A stretch of 64,000 nucleotides of DNA from JBAOHV01 sp964450685 (GTDB taxonomy: Bacteria > Actinomycetota > Acidimicrobiia > Acidimicrobiales > Microtrichaceae). A program made the translations under genes and the position numbers. The notes beneath the pieces were generated by a model. It was not told the DNA's origin. It saw only the letters and a program-made list of their open reading frames with translations, and did not search any database. Below, in pieces: positions 1 to 8,261 of this stretch (within the stretch, counting starts at the first letter, position 1; the number at the start of each line of letters is the position of its first letter). The stretch is from assembly GCA_964450685.1 (NCBI GenBank), contig CAYVDN010000002.1, positions 1-64,000 of the forward strand. Direction: 5' to 3'.

Positions 1-7
1 CAAAGCG

Positions 8-90
8 TGCCCGGGGTGGGACTTGAACCCACACGCCCTTTCGGACAGCGGATTTTGAGTCCGCCGCGTCTGCCATTCCGCCACCCGGGC
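8..90 (-). tRNA. tRNA-Leu (anticodon CAA)
   Basis: On the minus strand the sequence folds as a class II tRNA. It has a 7-bp acceptor stem (GCCCGGG with CCCGGGC), a GCGGA/TCCGC anticodon stem around loop CTCAAAA, a long variable arm and a TTCAAGT T-loop. The anticodon CAA lies at positions 55-57 and would read the UUG leucine codon. The discriminator base is A. The CCA end is not encoded, so it would be added after transcription. Confidence 0.95.
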
Positions 91-133
91 TCGGCGGCTG
101 ACTCTAGTGCCAACGCGGACCTATCCTGAGCGG

Positions 134-301
134 ATGGCCGACTCCACCGTTCCCGACGACAGCGGATCGCACCTGTTGCGGTGGCTGCTCCTGATCACCT
201 TGGCGCTCGTAGCCGCTGCAGCAGGCCGCCAGTGGGCACTGTCCAAGGCGGACAAGGAGTTCGAGGCACGCCTCCTGGCGGCCGACGAACGTCGCAACTG
301 A
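134..301 (+). CDS. small single-pass membrane protein
   Basis: A 55-residue ORF with a short acidic N-terminus, one hydrophobic segment at about residues 16-36 (RWLLLITLALVAAAAG) and a charged, probably helical tail (KADKEFEARLLAADERRN). The ATG at 134 is preferred over an upstream in-frame start at 107 because the upstream part is short and non-hydrophobic. It would be a membrane-anchored microprotein of unknown function. It converges with the peroxiredoxin gene. No family is recognised. The hydrophobic-then-charged pattern argues for a real gene, but its small size leaves doubt. Confidence 0.5.
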   Translation: MADSTVPDDSGSHLLRWLLLITLALVAAAAGRQWALSKADKEFEARLLAADERRN

Positions 302-361
302 ACCGGCGCGGTCAGCCGAGGTCACATCCGCGATCAATAGCGGTGTTATCCCTGGGGCTAC

Positions 362-820
362 TCAGCCCTTGAGCGCAGCGAGCAGCTTCTTGGGGGTGTC
401 CTTGGGGCTGATCTTGTACCAGACCTGTTCGAGCTGGCCCTGTTCATCGATCAGGAACGCCGAGCGGTTGATGCCCATGTACACCTTGCCGTAGAGCTTC
501 TTCTCGCCCCAGACGCCGTAGGCCTCGGCCACCTGGTGATCGGGGTCGGATAGCAGGGTGAAGCCCAGCTCGTGCTTGGAGTCGAACTTCTCGAGCTTCG
601 GGGGCAGGTCCGGGCTTATACCGATGACCACCGTGTCGCCGATGTCGTCTGCTACGTCGCGCAGTCCGCACGCCTGGGTGGTGCAGCCTGGTGTGCTCGC
701 CTTCGGATAGAAGAACACGAGGACCTTGTGCCCGGAGTGGTCCCCGAGGCTGACGGACTCGTCGTGTTGGTCGACCAAACTGAAGTCGGGAGCGGGCGAC
801 CCCGCTGTGAGCTGCGCCAT
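362..820 (-). CDS. bcp: peroxiredoxin, Bcp/PrxQ family
   Basis: A 152-residue thiol peroxidase that reduces hydrogen and organic hydroperoxides in the cytoplasm. The peroxidatic cysteine (about residue 46) sits in STPGCTTQAC, and a second cysteine five residues later gives the CX4C arrangement of atypical 2-Cys PrxQ enzymes. The thioredoxin-fold core KVLVFFYPK is intact and the length is normal for the family. Start chosen at MAQLTAG; in-frame ATGs at 832 and 841 add only 4-7 residues. It appears monocistronic, converging with the small membrane protein. Confidence 0.93.
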   Translation of the reverse strand: MAQLTAGSPAPDFSLVDQHDESVSLGDHSGHKVLVFFYPKASTPGCTTQACGLRDVADDIGDTVVIGISPDLPPKLEKFDSKHELGFTLLSDPDHQVAEAYGVWGEKKLYGKVYMGINRSAFLIDEQGQLEQVWYKISPKDTPKKLLAALKG

Positions 821-895
821 GGGATGCGACATTAGGCGCACCTACCGACGGCCAAGGACATCACTCGGAGTCGACTCGGAACTGCGTTCAGACGC

Positions 896-928
896 GGAAC
901 GGGACCGCCCCCAGAGCGGTCCCGTTCC
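896..928 (-). terminator. perfect 13-bp hairpin downstream of the HU gene
   Basis: GGAACGGGACCGC (896-908) pairs perfectly with GCGGTCCCGTTCC (916-928) around a 7-base loop. It lies about 50 bases past the HU stop on the minus strand. There is no T-run, so this is a strong-stem actinobacterial-type terminator or an mRNA 3' stabiliser rather than a classic intrinsic terminator. Confidence 0.6.
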
Positions 929-977
929 TGCGACACCAAAGGGGTGTCAGATGTTCACGCGCCGGAGGGCGCGTGGA

Positions 978-1262
978 TCACTTGCCAGACTTGGCGCGTG
1001 CCTTGAGCTTGGCTCCGGCGGACACCTTGGCGGCGTTGGACGCCGGCACCTGGATGGTCTCACCGGTCTGCGGGTTGCGGCCGGTGCGGGCTGCACGCTT
1101 GGTCTGCTCGAACTTCAGGAAGCCGGGGATGGTCAGGGCTTCCTTGCCCTTGGCCACCACGTCGCCTGCGATCTCCTCGAAGGTGTCGAGCACAGCCTGC
1201 ACGTCCTTCTTGGCGATGTCGGTGCGCTGCGCGATGGTCTCGACGAGCTCGGTCTTGTTCAT
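978..1262 (-). CDS. hup: HU-family DNA-binding protein
   Basis: A 94-residue histone-like nucleoid protein that bends and compacts DNA as a dimer. It starts MNKTELVETIAQRT and carries the family signature in GFLKFEQTKRAARTGRNPQTGE, with the proline-tipped DNA-intercalating arm. A strong Shine-Dalgarno sequence (AAGGAG, 8-9 bases upstream) fixes the start. The tail is short (KLKARAKSGK) and lacks the long lysine/alanine extension of mycobacterial and streptomycete HupB/HupS forms. It is a single gene between the trp terminator and its own hairpin, so it should have its own promoter at about 1290-1370; no convincing -35/-10 pair was found. Confidence 0.97.
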   Translation of the reverse strand: MNKTELVETIAQRTDIAKKDVQAVLDTFEEIAGDVVAKGKEALTIPGFLKFEQTKRAARTGRNPQTGETIQVPASNAAKVSAGAKLKARAKSGK

Positions 1263-1368
1263 GTGATGGTCTCCTTGTGGATCGATCCCCCCGCGAGGCC
1301 ACCCTCACGAGTCTTCGGACCTGGTCCGTTCGTCAAATTTCACTGTTGTAACTATCACGACAGCGGCC

Positions 1369-1409
1369 AGAAAGAAAGCGCGAACCCTGAAATCTCGCGG
1401 GTTTCGCGC
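1369..1409 (-). terminator. intrinsic terminator of the trp operon
   Basis: On the minus strand, 17 bases after the trpA stop, GCGCGAAACCC and GGGTTCGCGC (plus-strand arms 1378-1387 and 1399-1409, one bulged base) form a GC-rich hairpin. TTTCTTTCT follows immediately. Stem plus T-rich tract is the textbook Rho-independent arrangement and marks the end of the leftward operon. Confidence 0.85.
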
Positions 1410-1425
1410 GGAACGTGAGATCAGC

Positions 1426-2196
1426 TCACCCTCGGTCGAGCGCTTCGCGGAACTCACCGACCAAGTCGGCCACCGCGTCAGCCGAGCCGGTCTCGAGTGC
1501 GCGTCGCACGATCGCGGACCCTACGACGACTCCGTCGGCGACCTGACTGACCTCCACAGCCTGCTCTGGCGTCGACACTCCGACGCCGACCAGGACTGGC
1601 AGGTCTGTCACCTGCTTGAGCCGTCCGGCGATCACCGTCGCCGACGCCGCCAACTGCTCCCGCTCCCCTGTGATGCCGAGAAGCCCCACGGCGTAGACGA
1701 AGCCACGAGAACGTTCGACGATCCGGACCAGGCGCTCGTCGGGGGTCGTCGGCGCGGCCAGCATGACCGTCTCGACACCCGCAGCGTCAGCGGCAGCCGA
1801 CCATTCGCCCGCTTCCTCGAGCGGGAGGTCGGGCAGGATCGTCGCGCTGACTCCGGACTCGACGAGTGTCCGGGCGAAGCGCTCCCAGCCGAACCGGTAG
1901 ACCAGGTTCACGTAGGTCATGACCGCCAGTGGGACACCGGCGTCGATCCCAGACAGCTCGGCGAGCACAGACGCTGGTGTAGCGCCCAGTGACAGCGCCT
2001 TCTCCGAGGACTCCTGGATCACCGGTCCGTCCATCACCGGGTCCGAGAACGGGACGCCGATCTCGATGCCGTCCGCTCCGGCCTGTGCCACAGCCTCGAC
2101 CGTGCGGGTCCAGTCCGGTAGGCCGCCCGTCAGGTACGGCACGAGGCACTTGCCGCCTGCCGCTCGTCGGATCTCGAGAGCATCCTGGAGGTTCAC
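1426..2196 (-). CDS. trpA: tryptophan synthase alpha subunit
   Basis: A 256-residue TIM-barrel subunit that cleaves indole-3-glycerol phosphate to indole and glyceraldehyde 3-phosphate; indole is channelled to TrpB. The catalytic glutamate is in DGIEIGVPFSDP and the catalytic aspartate in SDPVMDGP. Loop 6 and phosphate-binding elements (LLGITGER, GVGVSTPEQ) are present. Its ATG overlaps the trpB stop by 4 bases, so the two subunits are probably translationally coupled. It is the last gene of the operon, followed directly by an intrinsic terminator. Confidence 0.98.
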   Translation of the reverse strand: MNLQDALEIRRAAGGKCLVPYLTGGLPDWTRTVEAVAQAGADGIEIGVPFSDPVMDGPVIQESSEKALSLGATPASVLAELSGIDAGVPLAVMTYVNLVYRFGWERFARTLVESGVSATILPDLPLEEAGEWSAAADAAGVETVMLAAPTTPDERLVRIVERSRGFVYAVGLLGITGEREQLAASATVIAGRLKQVTDLPVLVGVGVSTPEQAVEVSQVADGVVVGSAIVRRALETGSADAVADLVGEFREALDRG

Positions 2197-3407
2197 AGGT
2201 CAGCCCCGAGGATCTGCATCATCTGCGCCACGTCCTTGTCGCCACGTCCCGACAGGTTCACCACCACCGTCCGTCCCCGCAGCCGTTCCCGCTCACGTGA
2301 CACCCAGGCGATCGCGTGTGCGGACTCGAGCGCCGGGATGATTCCCTCGGTGCGCGACAGCAGCCGGAACGCGTCGATCACCTCGGCGTCTGTTACCGGC
2401 TCGTAGGACGCACGTCCGCTGGCGGCCAGGTGGGCGTGTTCCGGACCGACGCCCGGGTAGTCCAGACCGGCCGAGATCGACTCGGCCTCCATGACCTGCC
2501 CGAACTCGTCCTGGAGCAGGTAGGACTTCATTCCGTGCACGATTCCGGGCACCCCGTGTCCGACCGCCGCACCGCCAGCGGGCTCCACCCCGATTAGCTC
2601 GACGTCGCTGTCATCGGCGAAACCGGCGAAGATCCCAGCAGCGTTCGAACCGCCGCCGACACAAGCGACGACGACATCGGGTCGGCCTGAGCTGCCCCCG
2701 TTGTCGGATCCGTCCTCGTCGTTGGTGAGCACATCACGGCACTGCCGCGCGGTCTCATCGCCTATCACCCGGTGGAACTCGCGCACCATCCACGGATAGG
2801 GGTGGGGGCCCATCACAGAACCGAGGCAGTAGTGGGTGTCCTCGACCGCCGACACCCAGTAGCGCATCGCCTCGTTGACTGCGTCCTTGAGGGTGCGACT
2901 GCCGGAGAGAGCGGGGGTCACCTCGGCACCGAGAAGACGCATTCGGAACACGTTCAGCTCCTGGCGGGCCATGTCGACCTCGCCCATGTAGACCAGGCAG
3001 TCCATGCCCAGCAACGCCGCGGCTGTTGCGGTAGCGACGCCGTGTTGACCGGCGCCCGTCTCGGCGACCAGGCGGCTCTTGCCCATGCGTCGCGCGAGCA
3101 GCGCCTGGCCGAGCACGTTGTTGATCTTGTGCGAGCCGGTGTGGTTCAGGTCTTCACGCTTGAGGAACAACCGACAGCCGAGCTCGGCGCCCAGGCGGTG
3201 ACACTCGGTGAGCGGACTCGGACGGCCCGCGTACTCGGCGAGCAGATGGTCGAGGTCGGCCCGGAACTCAGGGTCGGACCACGCGTCACGGAACGCCGCG
3301 TCCAGCTCCTGGAGAGCAGGGACGAGGGTCTCGGGCACGAACGTGCCTCCGAACTCGCCGAAACGGCCGTCCGGTCCGGGGATTCCCATGGTCGTGGTCA
3401 CGGCCAT
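2193..3407 (-). CDS. trpB: tryptophan synthase beta subunit
   Basis: A 404-residue PLP enzyme that condenses indole and serine to tryptophan and partners TrpA. The PLP lysine (about K94) is in NHTGSHKINN, and the cofactor phosphate loop GGGSNA follows about 160 residues later. A short Asp/Gly/Ser-rich loop (about residues 248-258) just before the strand leading to GGGSNA is somewhat longer than usual and low in complexity. The N-terminal GRFGEFGGTFVPETL motif matches TrpB1. The gene lies 46 bases after trpF and overlaps trpA. Confidence 0.98.
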   Translation of the reverse strand: MAVTTTMGIPGPDGRFGEFGGTFVPETLVPALQELDAAFRDAWSDPEFRADLDHLLAEYAGRPSPLTECHRLGAELGCRLFLKREDLNHTGSHKINNVLGQALLARRMGKSRLVAETGAGQHGVATATAAALLGMDCLVYMGEVDMARQELNVFRMRLLGAEVTPALSGSRTLKDAVNEAMRYWVSAVEDTHYCLGSVMGPHPYPWMVREFHRVIGDETARQCRDVLTNDEDGSDNGGSSGRPDVVVACVGGGSNAAGIFAGFADDSDVELIGVEPAGGAAVGHGVPGIVHGMKSYLLQDEFGQVMEAESISAGLDYPGVGPEHAHLAASGRASYEPVTDAEVIDAFRLLSRTEGIIPALESAHAIAWVSRERERLRGRTVVVNLSGRGDKDVAQMMQILGADL

Positions 3408-3453
3408 GAAAGTACCGTCGGGCTGGCCGAGCGCCGAAACGGGAATCGGCTGC

Positions 3454-4134
3454 TCAGACCCCGGACTCTCGCCAGTCGAACGGCACCCTTGCCGTGTCGG
3501 CGCCGTCCCGCCCGATGCGGTCGCCGGAAGGTGCCGCCCTGGCTGCGTGGATGAACGCCTGGACCTTCAGGGCGTCCTTCCGGCCCGGCTGTCCTGCCGC
3601 CTCGACACCTGACGACACATCGACGCCCCACGGACGGACCTCGGCGATGCCGGCGGCCACATTGTCAGCAGTGAGTCCGCCCGCCAGGATCAGACGACGG
3701 TTCGACGGGGCCCCATCGGCGAGCGACCAGTCGAAGACCTTGCCCGAACCGGGGGCGTGGGAGTCCAACAGGACAGCGTCGGCGCCGTAGTCGTCAACGT
3801 TCTTGAGCCCTGGATCACCGGCAGGGAAGGCCACGATCAATGCCTGACAGTAGGGCCGGACCTTCTCGGCCTCGGACGGTGTCTCGTGGCCGTGCAACTG
3901 GACGCCGCGCAGCTGTGCGTGCTGGGTCGCTTCGATGACGAACCTGTGCCCCTGGTCGCGGAAAACCCCGACGGTGAGGATCTCGGGCGGCAGGCGGCGC
4001 GTGATGTCGCGCACCGTTCCAGGGGTGACCTGACGCGGGCTCGGAGCGAACACGAACCCGATGGCGTCGGCGCCCAGGCCGACGGCCATCAAGGCGTCCT
4101 CCTCGTTCGTCACTCCGCAGATCTTCACGAACAC
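3454..4134 (-). CDS. trpF: phosphoribosylanthranilate isomerase
   Basis: A 226-residue TIM barrel that converts N-(5'-phosphoribosyl)anthranilate to the ribulose form, the third tryptophan step. The catalytic cysteine is in the N-terminal KICGVT motif, and the catalytic aspartate probably in ADAVLLDSHAPGSGK. The phosphate-binding LAGGLTADN and GVDVSSGVE segments are intact. A dedicated trpF fits because trpC here is not fused, and hisA has a separate gene, so a bifunctional PriA is not required. The C-terminal 20-25 residues are extra and low in complexity. Confidence 0.96.
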   Translation of the reverse strand: MFVKICGVTNEEDALMAVGLGADAIGFVFAPSPRQVTPGTVRDITRRLPPEILTVGVFRDQGHRFVIEATQHAQLRGVQLHGHETPSEAEKVRPYCQALIVAFPAGDPGLKNVDDYGADAVLLDSHAPGSGKVFDWSLADGAPSNRRLILAGGLTADNVAAGIAEVRPWGVDVSSGVEAAGQPGRKDALKVQAFIHAARAAPSGDRIGRDGADTARVPFDWRESGV

Positions 4135-4215
4135 ACGCTCGACCCTAGTGACCGCCCGGCACGCGACCGCGGCACATATCCCGCTGGACGCTGGTCGGAG
4201 ATGAACGCGGAGGAC

Positions 4216-5019
4216 TCAGGACACCTGGTGGACCCGCAGGCCGGCCAAGGCGGCGGCGGGATCCCCCGATGTCACCAGGTGCTCGCCGACGAGCACGGCG
4301 TGGTAACCCGCGGCTGCGAGCGCCTCGGCGTCGGAGACACCACGCACGCCCGACTCGGCCACACGTACAGCGCTACTTGGCATCAGACCAGCCACCCTGA
4401 CTGCGCGGTCCTGGTCGACCTCGAAGGTGACCAGATCGCGTTGGTTGACCCCGAGGAGTGCCGATCCCAGAGTCCGGTCGTCCAACGCGCCGAGTGCACG
4501 TTCCAGCTCGGCCTCGTCGTGCATCTCGACGAGCACGTCGAGGCCCAGCTCGACGGCCAGTGCTGCGAAGTCGGCCAGCTCGGTGTCGTCCAGCGCGGCG
4601 ACGATCAGCAGCACGCAGTCAGCCCCCATCAGCCGGGCGTCGCACACGTCGTTCGCAGCGACTGTGAAGTCCTTGCGCAGTACCGGCAGGTCGACAGCTG
4701 CGCGGGCAGCCGCGAGGTCCTGCGGAGACCCTCCGAAGTGCTCCGAGTCGGTGAGCACCGACAGGCAACTGGCACCACCGTCGCGGTAGGCCCTTGCCAG
4801 CAGCGTCGGATCCAGGTCCGGCGCGAGCGGACCCTTTGACGGGGAACGCCGCTTTATCTCGGCGATCACGCGCAGGGTGTCGCCAGAGGCCAGCGCAGCT
4901 CGGAACCCACGGGTGGGTTCCAGTGCCGATGCCCGCTCGACGAGCACGTCGGTTCTGCGCTGGTCGTCAGCGGCTCGCCGCCGGTGGGCGTCCAGGATCG
5001 CGTCCAGGTAGGTGGCCAT
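4216..5019 (-). CDS. trpC: indole-3-glycerol phosphate synthase
   Basis: A 267-residue TIM-barrel enzyme that closes the indole ring from carboxyphenylamino-deoxyribulose phosphate. The family signature AEIKRRSPSKG carries the catalytic lysine. Further conserved elements are LRKDF, LGVNQRDL (usually GxNNRDL; one asparagine is replaced by glutamine here) and ESGVRG. It starts 12 bases after the J-protein gene ends, and an 81-base gap precedes trpF. The N-to-Q change is at a position that normally contacts substrate and deserves an alignment. Confidence 0.96.
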   Translation of the reverse strand: MATYLDAILDAHRRRAADDQRRTDVLVERASALEPTRGFRAALASGDTLRVIAEIKRRSPSKGPLAPDLDPTLLARAYRDGGASCLSVLTDSEHFGGSPQDLAAARAAVDLPVLRKDFTVAANDVCDARLMGADCVLLIVAALDDTELADFAALAVELGLDVLVEMHDEAELERALGALDDRTLGSALLGVNQRDLVTFEVDQDRAVRVAGLMPSSAVRVAESGVRGVSDAEALAAAGYHAVLVGEHLVTSGDPAAALAGLRVHQVS

Positions 5020-5031
5020 GGTCCGGCGACC

Positions 5032-5583
5032 CTACAGGCGCTGTCGCCCGCGGCTGGCACGCGCCTCGCCGCGGATGCCCAGGAACATCGCCACCAGCGG
5101 TGCGAGCACGAACAGCAGAGCGGAGAGCGCCAGCAGCATGAGACCGACCGCCATCAGAACCCGGCTGCCGCTCGGAAGGCTGACGAGAACCGCTCCCAGC
5201 CCGACTGCCGCAGCAGCCGGTGGCGCAGCGAGCAACGACTTCGGTGGGACGGTGTCCGGGTCGCCCACATCCGGTTCGTAGCGCCAGGTGTCGTCGTCGT
5301 CCTCGTCCTCTTCGAAGTAGGGACTGAATTCGGTCGACGGCTGAAGTGGCCCTGCGCCGGTTGCCCCGATACCCGGGTCGAGACCGATCTGGCGGTCGTA
5401 GCGTGTCCTTCGATCCGGGTTGGAGAGGGTTTGCCAGGCGATGTTCAGCTCTCGCATGCGTTCGCCGTCGGGGCCCGAGTCGTGGAAGTCGGGATGATGG
5501 CGCCGCGCCAAGTCCAGGTAGACGCCGCGGATCTCCTCGGTCGAGGCGTCGACGGGCACACCGAGGACCTCGTAGTGGGTCAC
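5032..5583 (-). CDS. membrane-anchored J-domain protein
   Basis: A 183-residue protein with an N-terminal J domain (residues 1-65: HYEVLGVPVDASTEEI, the RHHPDFH motif supplying HPD, and RTRYDRQIG). An acidic linker (EEDEDDDD) and two adjacent hydrophobic segments (about 115-135 and 145-172) follow, then a basic tail. The HPD motif is what stimulates DnaK ATPase, so it should recruit DnaK to the membrane. It lacks the G/F region, zinc fingers and substrate-binding domains of true DnaJ. It sits between ygfZ and trpC in the trp operon; clients cannot be inferred. Confidence 0.9.
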   Translation of the reverse strand: MTHYEVLGVPVDASTEEIRGVYLDLARRHHPDFHDSGPDGERMRELNIAWQTLSNPDRRTRYDRQIGLDPGIGATGAGPLQPSTEFSPYFEEDEDDDDTWRYEPDVGDPDTVPPKSLLAAPPAAAAVGLGAVLVSLPSGSRVLMAVGLMLLALSALLFVLAPLVAMFLGIRGEARASRGRQRL

Positions 5584-5645
5584 ATCCCCATGCTAGGAGC
5601 GCGGCGCCCTCTGGCTCCGGTCGGTCCGACCCGTCAGTGATCGGC

Positions 5646-5678
5646 CAGACAACCCGGTCAGACAACCCGGTCAGACGA
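5646..5678. repeat. 13-bp tandem duplication at the ygfZ stop
   Basis: The unit CAGACAACCCGGT occurs at 5646-5658 and 5659-5671, with a third partial copy (CAGACGA) entering the ygfZ coding end. The ygfZ stop codon lies at the junction. Confidence 0.85.
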
Positions 5679-6603
5679 CGAATGGGACCTCGCGCACCAC
5701 GGCAGCACACTCGTGGTTGGCGCCGTCGCCATCGCCCCACCGGAGAACCACCTCGGAAGGAGGCTCCACTGAGCGGTGCAACAGAGACAGCCCGATGTGA
5801 GCGCCCAGCGCCGGTGACCGGGCGACGCTGCTGAGCGCCCCGCGGACCGACCCGTCGGCCACGACCTCAGAGCCGACCGGCGGCTCGACACCGATCTCCG
5901 CGACGACTCCTCGCAGTCTCCGCGGCGTGTTGCTGCCCCGTGAATCGACCCTGGCGACCAGCTCCTGGCCGGTGTAGCAGCCTTTCGTGAAGCTCACCGA
6001 GGCGTCGACCAGCCAGCTTCCGGCCTCGGCCGGTATCACCGAGGGCTCACCTCCGACAGGGAACTCCGAGCCCATCGCCGGCCAGCCGCACTCGATACGA
6101 ACTGCGCGGAACTCGTCCTCGTCGACCTCGACGATGCCTGCGGGAACGGCGACCGACGGCCCGAGCAGGTCGACACCGCCGACCCCGGGCCAGTCGACAG
6201 GAGAAACCAGCTCCGCAGCACCAGCGAACTCGTCAGGCGACGGGCAGGCAGGACCCCGCAAGGACACCAGGTCCCAGCGCAGCAGGTCCATCTCGACCTT
6301 CTCGCGCAGGCGGAACCGTCCGAGCCGCTCGAGAACCACTGTGCCTGCATCGCCCTCGACGGAGATCAGGATCTCGTCGTCCGAAGCAGTTCCCCATACC
6401 TGTACCCACGCAACGAGCTTGCCGGATGGGTCCAACAACAGGCTCATTGCCGAGTCGCCCGCCGCCAACGAGGAGACATCGGCTGAGAGTTGTGTCTGGA
6501 GGAACCGTCGGGTGTCGGGCCCCTTCAACGAGACCACGTCACAGCTCCCACGCAGAGCCCCGACCCGGTCACGAAGCGATCTGTAACCGGACCCGACAGT
6601 CAA
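5671..6603 (-). CDS. ygfZ: YgfZ/GcvT-like folate-binding protein
   Basis: A 310-residue protein of the aminomethyltransferase-like family that, in characterised members, supports iron-sulfur cluster enzymes using tetrahydrofolate. The diagnostic motif KGCYTGQELVAR is present near residue 210; its cysteine is the conserved YgfZ cysteine. The open frame runs far upstream through trpE, but the start is placed at the TTG at 6603. That TTG overlaps the trpE stop (TTGA) and has a purine-rich GGAGCGGGAG in front, giving the normal N-terminus (LRDRVGALRG). It is co-transcribed with trpE. Confidence 0.9.
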   Translation of the reverse strand: MTVGSGYRSLRDRVGALRGSCDVVSLKGPDTRRFLQTQLSADVSSLAAGDSAMSLLLDPSGKLVAWVQVWGTASDDEILISVEGDAGTVVLERLGRFRLREKVEMDLLRWDLVSLRGPACPSPDEFAGAAELVSPVDWPGVGGVDLLGPSVAVPAGIVEVDEDEFRAVRIECGWPAMGSEFPVGGEPSVIPAEAGSWLVDASVSFTKGCYTGQELVARVDSRGSNTPRRLRGVVAEIGVEPPVGSEVVADGSVRGALSSVARSPALGAHIGLSLLHRSVEPPSEVVLRWGDGDGANHECAAVVREVPFVV

Positions 6604-8261
6604 CTCCCGCTCCCCTGTCCGTGCACCGTCCCTCCGCCGTGCACCTCCGCTGCAGCCTGAGGCTCCACCTGCCCGCGGGCGCGACGCCGCTGCGCGGTCA
6701 TTGCCTCGGCCGCGGGGATGGCGCTGAGCAGCGCCTTGGCCTTGTTGCGGGTCTCGAGCTCCTCGTCGTCGGCGACCGAATCGGCGACGATTCCGGCCCC
6801 GGCCTGGACCGATGCCCGGCGGCGACCGTCCGGCCCGGGGGGCTCGACGATCATCGTGCGTATCGCGATCGCCGTGTCGATGCTGCCGGAGAAGTCCAGG
6901 TACCCGACGACACCCGCGTACGGCCCCCTGCGGGTGGGTTCGAGCTCGTCGATGATCTCCATCGCACGGACTTTCGGCGCGCCCGACACGGTGCCGGCGG
7001 GCAACGTCGCCCGCAGCACGTCGATCGGGGTCCGTCCCTCGGCGAGTCGCCCCGACACCTGGGAGGTCAGGTGCATGACGTGGCTGTAGCGCTCGAGCGT
7101 CATCAGCTCGTCGACGTTGCAGGTACCGAACTCCACGACCCGCCCGACGTCGTTGCGGGCGAGGTCGACCAGCATGATGTGCTCGGCGCGCTCCTTGGGG
7201 TGCTCGATCAGCTCGGCCGCCAGCTGACGGTCGTGCTCGTCGGTGCGTCCCCGGAACCGCGTACCGGCGATGGGACGGGATATGACGCGGCCGTCGAGCA
7301 GCTGGACCATCGGCTCGGGCGAGCAGCCGACCAGCGTCAGCTCGTCCTCGCGCACGTAGTACATGTAGGGGCTCGGGTTGATCCGTCGCAGCACCCGGTA
7401 GACGTCGAGCGGGTCGGCCGCCAGATCCACGTCGAAACGCTGGGCGAGCACCACCTGGAAGATGTCTCCCGAGAGGATGTACTCCTTGGCTGCGCCGACG
7501 GCGTCCTGGTAGGCCCCGCCCGACATCGACGACTCGGTAGCGGGCACCTGGCCGGGACCCGGCGCCTCGACGAGCGGTTCGTCGATCGGGGTCGCGCCAT
7601 CGGCCGCCATTCTGTCGAGGCGATCGATCGCGGCGTCGTAGGCGGAGTCGAGCTCGGTGTCGGTCAGGCCTGCTCCTGCGACGTCGTCGACGAAGACGTT
7701 CGTCACCAGGGTCACCTGCTGGTTCCAGTGGTCGTACGCGGCCAGCTCCCCTATCACTGACAGGACAGCGTCCGGGAGGTGCCGATCGTCGAGCGGTGCG
7801 TCCAGCAGGCGCTCCACCTCTCGCACGACGTCGTAGCCGAGGTAGCCGACGACGCCGGAGTGCAACGGGGGCAGCGTGGCACCGCTGTCGCCGAACTCCT
7901 CCGCGGCGGGTGCGCGGTACCACTCGAGCAGCTGTTCCAGGGTGGCGAGCACGCCGTCGTCGCTGACCAGATCGGCGGGCAGGTCGCCGCTGACGCTCAC
8001 CTGGCGGTCACGGGCGACGAGCTTGGCGCGCGGCGAGCGGCCGACGAACGACCAGCGGCCCCACGCGCCACCGTGGTCGACCGATTCGAGCAGGAACCCC
8101 GAGCCGCCGCTCTGGTCGTCGCCGCACAGCCTCACGAACGCCGCGACGGGAGTGGTCAGGTCGGCCAGCAGGGTCCGCCACACAGGCACGACCCGGTACT
8201 GGCGGGCCAGGCGCCGGAACGTGTCCCTGTCGGGGACCACCTGTGGTGTGGGCATGCTCAT
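6600..8261 (-). CDS. trpE: anthranilate synthase component I
   Basis: A 553-residue chorismate-utilising enzyme that makes anthranilate with ammonia from the glutaminase subunit TrpG, which is not in this window. The C-terminal catalytic domain shows IAGTRFRGRTDEHD, GAPKVRAMEIIDELEP and the terminal QAGAGIVADS. The N-terminal feedback-site LLES motif is present as FLLESVD. The last about 30 residues form a low-complexity tail (RRRARGQ, GGGTVHGQGSGS) beyond the usual end. Its ATG overlaps the hisI stop by 4 bases and its stop overlaps ygfZ. No leader peptide or attenuator can lie directly upstream because hisI occupies that space. Confidence 0.97.
   Translation of the reverse strand: MSMPTPQVVPDRDTFRRLARQYRVVPVWRTLLADLTTPVAAFVRLCGDDQSGGSGFLLESVDHGGAWGRWSFVGRSPRAKLVARDRQVSVSGDLPADLVSDDGVLATLEQLLEWYRAPAAEEFGDSGATLPPLHSGVVGYLGYDVVREVERLLDAPLDDRHLPDAVLSVIGELAAYDHWNQQVTLVTNVFVDDVAGAGLTDTELDSAYDAAIDRLDRMAADGATPIDEPLVEAPGPGQVPATESSMSGGAYQDAVGAAKEYILSGDIFQVVLAQRFDVDLAADPLDVYRVLRRINPSPYMYYVREDELTLVGCSPEPMVQLLDGRVISRPIAGTRFRGRTDEHDRQLAAELIEHPKERAEHIMLVDLARNDVGRVVEFGTCNVDELMTLERYSHVMHLTSQVSGRLAEGRTPIDVLRATLPAGTVSGAPKVRAMEIIDELEPTRRGPYAGVVGYLDFSGSIDTAIAIRTMIVEPPGPDGRRRASVQAGAGIVADSVADDEELETRNKAKALLSAIPAAEAMTAQRRRARGQVEPQAAAEVHGGGTVHGQGSGS

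Noticed and set aside
3757..4839. Long rightward open frames opposite trpF and trpC
   Set aside because: High-GC genes leave long open antisense frames; composition is His/Asp/Gly-rich shadow and no family is recognised.
5671..7923. A 750-codon leftward open frame as one protein
   Set aside because: The upstream 440 codons lie in another frame of trpE and are Arg/Gly-rich shadow; only the YgfZ part from 6603 is coding.
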